DNA from: Paragordius varius
Lineage: Eukaryota; Nematomorpha
Length of the DNA: 64,000 nt
Direction: 5' to 3'
Assembly: GCA_964247055.1 (NCBI GenBank)
Contig: OZ176053.1
Span: 2,976,001 to 3,040,000, forward strand
Both the position numbers and the translations under genes were made by a program. The notes beneath the pieces were generated by a model. It was given only the letters and a program-made list of their open reading frames with translations, did no database searches and was not told the DNA's origin. Positions 49,001-61,400 of the stretch are shown piece by piece. Each line of letters starts with the position of its first letter. Positions within the stretch are counted from its first letter, which is position 1.

Positions 49001-52000
49001 CTTGGAATGGCTTATTGTTCCGAATGAGTATTTCCGCTACCTTGAATGAAGCAATCGTAGCATTTTTATAGTCTTTGTTGTATTTAAGTATGCTATTTTG
49101 TGAGGCGGATAATTGTTCTTTTAATTCCTTTACTTTAATGTTGCGTTCTTGAGTTTGTAAGGGGTAGTTTTTGGAGTAATGTGGATGCAGAGATCTATAA
49201 TGTCTTTCAATATTTGACTTTTTGGGCAAAGCAACAGTACTATTGCATATTAGACAGGTGCATGTTTCATTTATCATAATAAAAAAGTATTCATGCTCCC
49301 AATCTTTCTTGTATCTGTACAACTTTTTTTGGCTCATTCTAAAATATAAGTTTTAAAAACCTACTTTTGGTGTATCAAATCAAATCTAACTTCACGATTA
49401 TGCTTCTGATTTATGAATAAGCTTTGCTCAAAGTTTTGATATATTCAAGGGAAATGACTGATTTTAAGTTTTAATGCAAATGCTCCAAAACATATGAATT
49501 ATAATTAATAAAATAATTTTTTACACCCTTTTCTTAGACGTTTTTTTTTAATTTAAACCGTATTTTTTTGTATTTTAAATTTAAATTCGCTCAGAAGTAG
49601 CCAACTATCCGAAAAAAATCAATAAAATTTTTTTTAAAAAAATATTTTCAGGCGGTCACTTTTTGAGTTGTCGCGGTCACGAGAGTGACCGCGGTCACCT
49701 CGTTGGCCACCCCTGATATATAGGTATCTACATAACAAAATAAACAGAATCATTTGACTGTGATTATAAGATTGTGATATATTTATCGGAAATAGTGATT
49801 AAAGAAGTAATAAAAGGCATAAAAATAATTATTTTGGTTTTAATTGGATGATATAATTGATTTATAATCTATTCTATCATTTTTTTGAACTAAATATTAT
49901 GAGTAAAGTAAAAAATATAAATAATAGTTATGAACAAGAAGATTTTTATACAAGTCTTGGCATCCGTACTACCGGCAAGATGATTGTAATATATGTATAT
50001 ATACATATAAATTTATAATTAAGACCGACCTTAGAGAGAATATAGATACTTGAAGTAGTTTGGTTTTTATTCATAATTTTAAATTTATGAAGAACAAAAA
50101 GACAACAGAAATAACAAAATGAGACATATTCGCTATATAATTTATATAAAAAACACAAAAAAAAGAAGAAGTATATATATATACACTGTGTGCAAAAAAG
50201 AGGGTCATTTTGATTTAACGAAAAAATTTTTTTTTCATGAGATATCTTATGACCAGCGTATTCATTTGCCGCAAAAATTTTTATTTGTTGACAACCTAGT
50301 TTTTGAAATATTGAGAGAAAATCGAAATCGGGCAAAAAGTGAAAATTAAGGATAATTCAAAAAATAATGATAATATTTGAAATATTATCGTTAATTATTA
50401 GGAGATATTTTCAATATATAAATAGCCTAAAATCATATAGTTAGGGTTTCTATAAAATTCAGCTCAAAAGATGACGTTTTTTTATCACACTTAAAAGACA
50501 AAAAAATTTAATGAAAATATATTAAAATAATTTTTTTTAATTATTTACTACCTAAACTCACTACTTAAATCTTAACATTTATATTTTATTCAGCAAATAA
50601 TACTTATATATTAAAATAAAACCAAAAATGTTTTTTATTTTTGCATTTTTTTGTCATCTGGTTTATGAGTGTATAAAATATTTAAACTGTTTTATTTTGG
50701 ATTCTTACATGAGTGGGAATTATTGAGTATATAATTTATGCAAAATATGATGTAAAAGTAATGGAATATCAACCAACAATCCTTACAAATTCCTGTAACA
50801 AGTCTGTTTTATGACAAATTGGTATTTTATTTGGACTTGCACGGATTGTTGGTTGATATTCCACTACTTTTAAATCCCATTTTGCATAAATTATATACTT
50901 TATATTTCGCACTCATGTAAGATTCCAAAATAAAACAGTATAAATTTTTTATACACTCACAAACCAGATGACAAAAAAATGTGAAATTAAAAAACAATAT
51001 TTTTTGGTTTTATTTTGATATATAAGTTTTTTTACTGAATAAAATATGGATGTTAAGATTTTAATAGTGAAGCCAGTAAATAATTAAAAAAAATTATTTT
51101 AATATAGTTTCATTAAATTTTTTTGTCTTTTAAGTGTGATAAAAGAAAAACGCCATCTTTTGAGCTGAGTTTTATAGAAACCCTAACTATATGATTTTAG
51201 GCTTTTATATATTAAAATTATCTCCTGAAATGATAATAAACCATAATATTTTAATATTTATCATTATTTTTTGAATTATCCTTAATTTTCACTTTTTGCT
51301 CCATTTCGATTTTCTCTCAATATTTCAAAATCTAGATTGTCAACAAATAATAATTTTTGCGGCATATGAATTCACTGGTTATAAGCTATCTCGTGAAAAA
51401 AAATTTTTTTCGTTAAATCAATATGACCCTCTTTTTTGCACACAGTATATATATATATATATATAATATAAATAGCTATTTTAAAAATTAAAAAATACTT
51501 TCGTTGGTTTCAATTGAATTCCTGTGATCCAAAAATTAGGCTAATTAAAGTAAAAAACTTGCGACCGAGCATAAAAAGTCTGAGATTAGTTTAACATTTT
51601 ATAAAAAATGTTTAATAACATAATGTTAACAAAAATATATCCTGAATCTCTCATAAGAAAACGTATAATTATCATGCTTCTGGTTTTGGCGCTTTCTACT
51701 AATGATTTATAAAAGTTATCATTTACAGTGTTTTGGTAATTGCTTCATATCAGAAAATGAAAGAATTTACGCACATTGTTAAATAATTTTTTGATAGCGA
51801 AATGCTTTATTATCACTATAATATGTTAAATATAAAAAGCATAATTTATCTTTTGGAGAAGGGCTCCGAAAGCTTTAACTCTTTACACCATGGGCTAGTT
51901 CTCTTAACACAAGGGCAAAAGGGCCGAAGGGATAAAAATTGTAACTATATGTTAATTTTACACCAATAACATTTGCTGAAAACATATTTTTCTCCAAAAA

Positions 52001-55000
52001 TTATGTAGAGAGTTAAATCACGTTTATATGATTCGATGATGCTGATTTTCCATCAAATTAGAATTATTAAAATGTTTTATTGTTTTAAATATGGGTATAT
52101 TTTTCTAAAATACAATTTATGTTTAAATATAAATTGCAAGACGAACCAATATTATTTAAATTCTGAAGTAATAATGTTTAGAATCATCGGATTAGAAAGA
52201 AAAGGGGTTTTATAATATCTTGCCGTTTTCATGATGCCTTAAAAAGTATGTAGTATGATTCAATAAAGTTTTCTTAAAAATTTTTATCCATAGTATGCAT
52301 TTTTCAAAAATATTTATTCTAGCTTTAATTAAATTGTCACGAACTGCATTTTTTATTTAAAACGAATTTAGCAATTTAGAAAGCTGATAAAATTTGATTA
52401 CGCAATCCACATGTAAAAATTAAATTTTATAAAAGTATTTTGCTTTTTAAATGTAGTATATCATATATTTTGAAGGTATTTTTTGAAACAAAGCACTCTA
52501 CTAAAATATTTGATATAATGTGGTCTAATTTCGCGATTTTTCGATATTCAATTACCACAAAACCTCAATTTATTATATCACTCGTAACCCGAAAAACCAA
52601 GAATAATACATTTATATCAGAATATATATAATCAACATATTTTTTATATCCAATTTTGAAAGCAGTTTCACACTTCATTACCGTTTTACTTTTTTGTTCT
52701 AGTTTACCTTTTGGGGTTTATATTCCCAAAGGTCGATTTCGTAAAACTACTGTTTTGAAAGTTAATTGTATCAGTTAAAAAGCTCATATTTTTTACAGTA
52801 GATTGAAACCACGATTGAAACGAACAGCTTATATTTGAATAAAAATATATCAAGTTTTTCCTGGTAAAATGTAAAAAGCTTCTCAAGGTTAATATTATCA
52901 TGTATACCATAATATATATTTATTTGCCTCTTGCATAGTCAATTTAAAAAAGTTTATTGAAAAAAATGGCGTCAAAAAATGTAAGGATTTTTTTATAATT
53001 TTACACTTTTTAATAAAAATTTTGTATAATGCGCCTAAAAAACTAAAAAAGCATATATTTAAATTAGGTTTAATACCCTAATTAATTTTTAAGATATTCA
53101 AATTATCGCTCTGTGATGTAAAATTACTTTAAAAGTAATGAAGTGTTAATGAACTTAGAAGATTTGAAAACCTTGGCCCACCAATAATCGAAAGTTTAAT
53201 TTACTTATATTTAAGATCACGGTATTAAACCATAAAAATTGAAGTAATAAATAAATACCTGTGTATTTCCATACGTACGTTCCACACAAATTTCTTTCAG
53301 ACAATCATTATCAGTAATATAACAAATCTTTAACCGTAATTTCTTGTTGAATTTCAAAACGTAACGACCCTATAATAAGTATTTAAGATTTTAAGGCACT
53401 GGGAAAGAAAAGATTTAGTTTAAATAGGTTTTATTGCATTTAAAAAATAATTTGGTAAGAGATGCGATAATTTAAGTATAAGTTATAAATTATAATACAC
53501 ATATAAAAACCGCAAGACATTTATGTTGTAAAATCTTTCAATATTTAATAAAGTAATATATTTTTATTAACATTTATAGCTTGAAATGGTTGGAATCTTG
53601 GTATTGTACAAAAACTTAAATCATTGGTATTATAAGTGTATCTGGGTTGTGCATTTGACTGCTTTTTCAAAAAGGTCCGGTCAGACCCAGTCAGACCATG
53701 TTCATGACCACGGTCATGACCACTTTTTAGTTGAGTAAGTATCATGCAATATTGGATTGTCAAAATAATTTTCAAATTACGCTTGCGTTTCACTAATAAT
53801 GTCCTATTTTTCTTAAAGGTTTGTATTATACATTTTTTTGATATTTATTATTTACAAATATTTTCAATTAAATTTAATCAAGAAATTTGTTTTCAAATAA
53901 ATTTTGCCATATGTTTATGGTTTTTGAATCAAGAATTACATTTTTAATACTCAATATTTCAAATAAAAATTTACCTAGTTTCACTTTCTTTATCATTAAA
54001 TTATTGGATGTTTTTCATTTTATTGGTTCACATATATGGAATTACATATGCAAAGGGCTTGATTGTTTGGTTTTTCGACATAACTGGATATCCTTAAATG
54101 CTAATGATATAAGGATGCATGTTTAACAATTTTTAATATATTGTTGAATAAGCATATTTGAATATTTTTTTTTAAAAAATATATTAAAATAATTTTACTA
54201 TCTTTCTTTCAAAAAAATACTATCAATTTTTCAAAGAACAGCTGTTTTTTGAATGACCATGGTCAAAAATAAATAGTCACTGACCTGGTCATGACTTGGT
54301 CAGCACAACCCTAAGTGTCTCCCCAAAAGATTTTACACAGTAGTTAATTGTGATTAATAAATAGAATCAATTTTTTACCATATTTACCATTTGCAATTCA
54401 AATTCACCCTTGACCAACTCAACCACCGAACAATTCGAATTCACCCCTGAACAATTCATATTCACCCTAAAAATAAATTATGTGTTTTCGAGATATATAA
54501 ATCATCATTAATATGAAATATATTTTTACGACATAGTTTATTATTTTATTAATTTTAAAAAGAATTTCATATTTAAATCTATATATTTATAAAAAGAAAG
54601 TGGTGGCTTTGTGATCTGTTTCCGGAAAACCGGTAGACTCATTCGAATCCAAATATCAAAAAAATATAATCATTAATGAATGCCCCGACAATAGCTTCGC
54701 TCTTTTTTTGAAATAGGCCCCCAGTTCGGGCCCATCCCGTGTAAAAAACGGTTTTTTTGAAAACAGCAGTCCACAAAATCGTGTCTTTGAGACAATTTTT
54801 TGGAGAACCTGTTGGACCATTTAATTTGAAATATGATTTTTGTTTACTTATTTTTGATTGCGCCGAACATAGTCGACTCACTTTTTTATTTAGGCCCTCT
54901 TTTTACCCGCTCCCCCCAGAAAATGCCATTTTTTTCAAAAAAAATTAGGTCCACAAAAATAATTTTTTGAATCTATTTTTCGCCCAAAGTATGAGTCCGT

Positions 55001-56605
55001 AAAATTTCAATAAGGATTCCAGGTATGCCCTGTTAAAATGCAAAAATTTTAGTCAAGCGTTTCTTTGATGATAGCTGCTGGGTAAGGAGATACCCGCCAA
55101 AAACTGACCCGTAGTATCAAAATAGCGTGCCTTTGGGGCTAAATTTCAGAAAACCTATCAGTTCATATGAGTTCAATAGCTGCTTAAAGTATTACCCGAT
55201 AAAAGTCAAAAATTTTAGTCGAACGGAATTTTTGAATTAGCCGTTAAATAGGCCCTTTACTCCCTAAAAAAGGCGCTATCATTGCACTATTTAGTTTTGA
55301 AGCCATTCTTCCATAAACTATTAGGAATGAACGATGACTCCAGGTATAAAGGCATAATTTCTTATCTAACTACATTTATATTGGCCTCTGGGTAGGGGGC
55401 TACCCGCCTAAAACTTCGCCATCATATCGATACAGCATGCCTTTGGAGCCAAATTTCAGAAAACTTATGAGACTATGTAAATCATTTTAAAACTTCGTGC
55501 CTTATAACAAAATTGCTCATAAAATCAAAAATATATTATGCTCATTTTAAATAAAATTGTCTATCTTAATATTCAAACGACACAATGATCAATCAGACTT
55601 TATTGATTTTAAACATAAAATCGTATTAGGTTATTGTTTTATTATTTATTTATCTATTATATGTATAGGATGTTAAAAAATATATGGATAATAAAACATT
55701 ATTTATGGTAATCATATTTATAAAAATGGAAAGTGGTGGCTTTGTGATCTGTTTCCGGAAAACCGGTAGACCCATTCAAATCCAAATGAAATAATATAAT
55801 CATTAATGAATGCCCCGACAATTGCTCACCCTTTTTTGAAATAGGCCCCCAGTTGGGGCCCACCCCGTGTGAAAAACGTTTTTTTTTGAAAACAGAGTCC
55901 ACGAAGTCTTTGAGAAAATTTCCGGAGAACGTGTTGGACCATTCAATTTCAAATATGATTTTTGTTACCTTATTTTCGATTTCGCGGAATATCGTCGTCT
56001 CGTTTTTTAATTTAAGCCCTCTTTTTACCCGCTCCTCCCGTAATATGCCATTTTTTTCAAAAAAACAAAATCCGCAAAAATAATTTATTGAATCTATTTT
56101 TCCCCCGAGTAAATAATTATTAGTATAAATGCACCGTTTTAAAATTCCTATGAGATCATAGCTATTAAATAATTTTCAAAATAATCCACATGTGTGGATT
56201 TTATTGTCCCTTTTTTCAAATAGCCCCCCCTCCCCCAGAAATCCAGAGATTTACGCTAGTAATATTATAAAATAAAGTTATTTTTTAATTTTGAAAAACA
56301 CCTAATTATATTAAGGTGAACTTGAATTGTTCGAGGGTCAAAATGAATTGTTCAAAGGTGAATTTGAACTGTTCAAGGGTGAATTTGAATTCTAAATGGT
56401 ATATATACTACATGATACAATTTTCAATATATAAAAACTTACATTAAACCGAAAATCTCGAATATTATAGTATGTTAATAATGCTTTAAACAAATCTTCG
56501 TTGGGAGAATATGACAAAAGATGTGGCTTATTTTGGGTAAGGTTCATTTTAACGAATCCATAAATATGGTTATTTTTCTTTGATAGTGTGACATTCCTAA
56601 TTTTA

Positions 56606-56647
<42 letters not shown>

Positions 56648-58415
56648 TAATTTAAATGTAATGTCTAAAAGATTTACTTTAACCCTCTATACGGATTGTC
56701 AACACAAACAGGTTCACGGATCTCATTTATGACTCAAAAAATCCGGCGAGTCGCATATAAATATTATATCAAAATATATTTACTAATTGTTTATCAGTGT
56801 CCAAAACTGTAAGTTTGGTAGACAATTTACCATTTATTACGCCTTTGCACTCAAAAAATTGATGCATAGAATTTTTATTCTTGTAAAGTCCTGCTATTTT
56901 ATTTAATCGACATAATTGACTTGTTACGTTTACGTGTTCGTCAAACATAATTTTTTATGCATGTGATTATATAACGAAAATGTTACAATTTTTATATATT
57001 CTAATAAAATTATGTAAATACCCCTAACGAGCAATTGATGGTCTTTTACGATATATTTTATGAGGATAAATTCTCGGAAGAATTATAATAAAAATAAAAT
57101 TGGCCAAAATTGTCAATTCTTATTTTTAACTATTAAAAAATGTCGCAAATTGCAAATTAGAACTTTGATTATATTTTAGTTTAGAAATTTTCAGCCAATA
57201 TAGAGCACTTCAGATTTTGCTCTAAACGCATATGCCTAGCTCTAAAATCTAATAAAAATTAAAGAAAATCAAAATTAAAACCTGGCATTATATCGGTTAT
57301 CTATAAGCAATTGCGTAACTATTCCTGACAAATTGCCAATTTTGCACCAATCCTTGTATAATAAGGTATGATCGATGAAATTCATTTGTTGGAAAGCTAA
57401 TATGTTTTTAACGAAATTCTAAATTTTCATAAATATAATAAATAGTTCTGCTAAAATACTATTTAGCTTTCCGATTAATCAATATCTATTTTAACCTTAA
57501 AATTAGATTGTAATATTATAATAAAAAATGAATATCTCGTTTTCGGTTCTTTACACAGTGTCCACAAAAAAATAGACTGATAAAATATAAAACTTTTAAT
57601 ATATGTATGAGGATTTTCATGGTGCTTTTGGATTTGGCCCTAACGAAGAGTTATTTTCCTTTTTGTGGCAAATTCACCATATTTGCACATAATTTTTTTC
57701 GGCCAATGCTATATGCTCCATTTTAAAATATCATTATTAATTATGAACTAAATATAAAAAGCAAAACAATATTTTTAAAAAATTAAAATCTCCGAAAGTT
57801 CCAAGTTTTTCGCTCTTTTAAAATAGCCTAATTCTCTTAAAATACAAGAAAAAATGCCGAGATTGCGGGATAAAAATTTTGCATATATGCTTTATCAAAT
57901 AAAAATATTTTTTTAAAATACTTACTTTTGTCAAATTACAAAATTTTGTTGAAGCGTACTTTATACTATTTTGAGGCATTATGGAAACGGTACAAAACGC
58001 TTCAAGACATTATAAAAACATTTTTCTATAAATTTCGATGCTGAACATTTCTATCACCTCAGATTTTAATTAAAATATTCGTTTGTCTTCAAGATTATGT
58101 TAAATCAAATTTATGTTTTTTTACGAAAGTTGCCCAAAATTTTATAGCAAACGAACCTTTAAATTTTGGACGCAGTGTTATGATTGAAATGCAGTTTGTG
58201 AATCAAGTTAATGGCTAAAACTTTAAACTTTATAGCTCATCAGGAGTTTATTATTTTTAAAGCTATTTATCTATAAAACCGATATATTCGAAGCGCTGCT
58301 GAAACCATTTTATATTTTATAACACTCACTATATTTAACCATACCACCATATTCACACTAATAAAAATTAAAAAAATATTAAGTGTGGGAAATTGGGGTT
58401 TTATATAATATCTCG

Positions 58416-58449
<34 letters not shown>

Positions 58450-61400
58450 ATAGAAAACCATCAAGATTCTTAGCGTGCATTTCTTGAGCCGAGTCATTTT
58501 ACAAAGTTAGTTCCACTTATGTGGTAATTGGTTTAAATCAAAAAGTAATTACACATTTTGCTAAATATTTTTTTAGTGTAAGCAATCCAAAAATTTTATA
58601 TTAACACTTCGATTCAAATTGGGGTATCTGAACCCCAGACTATATTTAAGTTGATAATTTAAAAAAACTACTGAACGAAACGGTCTTAATTTAAATTTAT
58701 GCTTCTATCCTAATAAAAATTATATAAATAAGCCGAAATAACTAAATAAAATTTAGTTTTGAGAAGCTCCATGTCAAACTACTTCGACGCCATTTTTGTT
58801 TCATAAAATTTTTGCAAAATACCGTGTCAATTTATTTTTAAAGATAAAATTAAAACTAATAAATCACATCTAACATTAATAGAAATAGATAAAGTGGTTT
58901 ATTTTGTATTTTCAACTTAACAAATGCACACATGTCACGTTAACTAAATTACCTTTGGGATTTACCTTAAAATAAGTAATATTAAATATTATTGATTAAA
59001 AGTTTTTATATATTCCAGTTTATTAATGCTATATGATTGAAAAATTTTGCCATGGTTTCGATTCCTTCCATATTTTTAAAAAGTTTAAATTTAAACAGGC
59101 CTGGGGTATCCAACTACCCCAATTTGAATGGAAGGACTGAAATAAATGTATAACCAAGTGTTAAAATACATAATAAACTATTTTAAAAAATTATATTGAC
59201 CAGTAATAGTCTTTTCTTATTTTTAAAGGAAAATCAATAATATATTTTATATTGACCACCGGCTTCTAAAATTTTTTCCAATTAATGGATGCTATGCCAG
59301 TTTTTGTGGCAAACTATTTGAGCCATTTCCCAACGTCTTACAATTTAATAAAGTGCTGCTTTGCCGCCAGCATGTACATTGATGCGAAAAGGTAATACCC
59401 ATTTGGCCCTGTAGGGGAAGATGCGGAAATAATTCCCATCACAACGCTTTTAGTTTATTTCACTGGCTTTGCTGTGTGAGATGGAGTGTTATATACTAAA
59501 ACTAATTTAAGTTGTATTTAACTTCTAATGCAAGGCTATTTTAGAAAAATACACGTATTTAAATTCAATTCAAAGGCGATATAAATTTTATTAAAAATCT
59601 GAGGTAATAAATGTTCAATATCATCGAATTATGTAGAAAATTTATAATTTCTTATACCGTTTGTAACATGCTATCATATACGCTTGACAAAATTTGCCAA
59701 AAATTCAATTAACACTTCATGACCTTTTCCTTTATTGTCGGCTGTGACACATTAGGGTAGTTTTATATCCCAGAGCTGAATCTTGTAAAAAAACTACTAT
59801 TTTGAAAGTTATTTTTGTTAAAATTTTAATATAAAACATTGTTATCCTGTTTAGAAAAGAGCTTATATTTTTTAAATTTTTTAATTTCTAGATAAATTGG
59901 GACAGCTCCAAAACATGATTGAACAACAGTTGATTTTGAAATTAATAAATATGAACTTTTTAATGGTAAAATTCAATCTGAAAGCTTACTAAAGTTTTTA
60001 TTAACAATTCTAGGATTAATATACATTTGCCTATTGTATTTGCGATTAAAATAATATAGAAAAAAATTGCGGTGAAAAACTTTGAGTGAATAATTATCAA
60101 TTTTATATTTTATTGAAAATAATTTTTTGTATTATGTGCCTTGCATATTTTTATATTCGGCCTAATATGTTTAAAAATATTCGAACTTCGAATATCTGGA
60201 TAAAATCACCCAAAGTCATAAAGTGCTAACTAGGTATGCATTTAATCATAAATATTTTTTTACATCATAACAAACATATATTAAATTTAATCGCGCAACG
60301 CTTAATTCAGAGAATAGAATTTCAAAGCCCAAATCTAAAAATAAATATAAATACTTATCTTTTTTGTAGTTTATATATATTATATTGAGAGTTTCTGGAT
60401 TAATGCTAGAAAAATTTATTTGGCATAATATGCGCTTTGCGGTTTTTTGTATGGGTCATTTAGTTTAAAAATTTATGTATTTTACTCTAATGCAGGGGTG
60501 TCCAACACAATATCTTCGCGGATGCTTTGATAATTTTTGGGTTTTTTTTATTTATTTTAAGCCCAATTTTGGATGGATGTATCTTCTATATAATCGTAAA
60601 TTTTAGATTAAATTCCAATTTTTATTTTTAAACATTTTTTGAGAGCGCTTTTGCGTACAAAAAAAATCGTGTTGGGCATCCCTGTAATGTAAGGCTCAAA
60701 ACCAAAAGCACTATAAAAATCCAGCTATGTTTACCTATCAGAGCATTAATATTTTATTAAGATGTTTTTTGTGAACGTCATTACCCTTCTGTACACAACC
60801 ACACTGTTTACAAAAAGATTATAACTTATTTTACATTTAATATTTATCACTGTTTAAACTTTATTCATATTTGATAAAAATACTTGTTGAAATTTTGGTA
60901 ATAAAGGTGTTTTCCAATACTTCCATTTTGATCATATAGGTCAAGGTGAATGTATAATTGGCAGTATAAGCGTTAACATATTGATGACATGTATTATTTT
61001 CTGGACTGAATGGAATTTTCTACAAAAGAAATAAATAGAAATAATATCTGCGTGTTTACTGAAGAAGTTGAAAAAGGAAATGTTTATAAATATGTCCCAA
61101 GAAAACCAAACTATTTGCAATCGGTTATTATTTTATATAAATGCCAAATTTAAGATCATCTCTTTTTATAATAATAAATATGCGTGTTTTAAAATTATTG
61201 TGGTAAGATAACCAAACATTAACTCTTCTTTCCAAATTTTAATTAACCCCCTACTTACAACAAATTGTTATGCCGAATAGTTGTGGAACTTTGAGTGTTA
61301 TTAGTTAAGTAAAGTTAACCCATGAAAGCTTTAACACCGGTCTGCCCCTGCGGAGAAATGGTAAGAATCGAAAATACTGTTTCTTTAAAAACATACAAAT

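Larger units (their letters stand above)
43349..51580 (-). mobile_element. Second, older RTE LINE with three nested elements
   Basis: A minus-strand RTE from 51580 (5') to 43349 (3'). Flanks are TGAAATTAGTTT (43337-43348) and TGAGATTAGTTT (51581-51592), an 11/12 target duplication. Block 1 near 19420 has a single copy and no element. Coding remnants: IGNWNVRG near 46820, endonuclease 46283-46576 (GGYWNSKVG, with the usual D replaced by Y), KASGID near 45495, WPKDWQTSLFIPVFKKGE near 44260, FADDTTLI near 44060. It has many breaks. Removing the CACTA-like, hAT and foldback insertions leaves about 3.1 kb, the normal RTE size. It is a different subfamily from 39624. Confidence 0.75.
54385..56402. 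mobile_element. Family E MITE split by two Helitron-like copies
   Basis: Left end TACCATTTGCAATTC with TTCACCC units; right end GGGTGAATTTGAATTC then TAAATGGTA. The intact family size is about 280 bp. The extra 1.7 kb is the pair of family C elements 54578-55485 and 55712-56259. Block 1 (near 21625) has the empty site CCATATATATACTAC. Confidence 0.68.

Noticed and set aside
49946-50349. ORFs at the edge of the foldback element
   Set aside because: They run through the inverted arm and flanking simple sequence; the mirror arm does not keep them.
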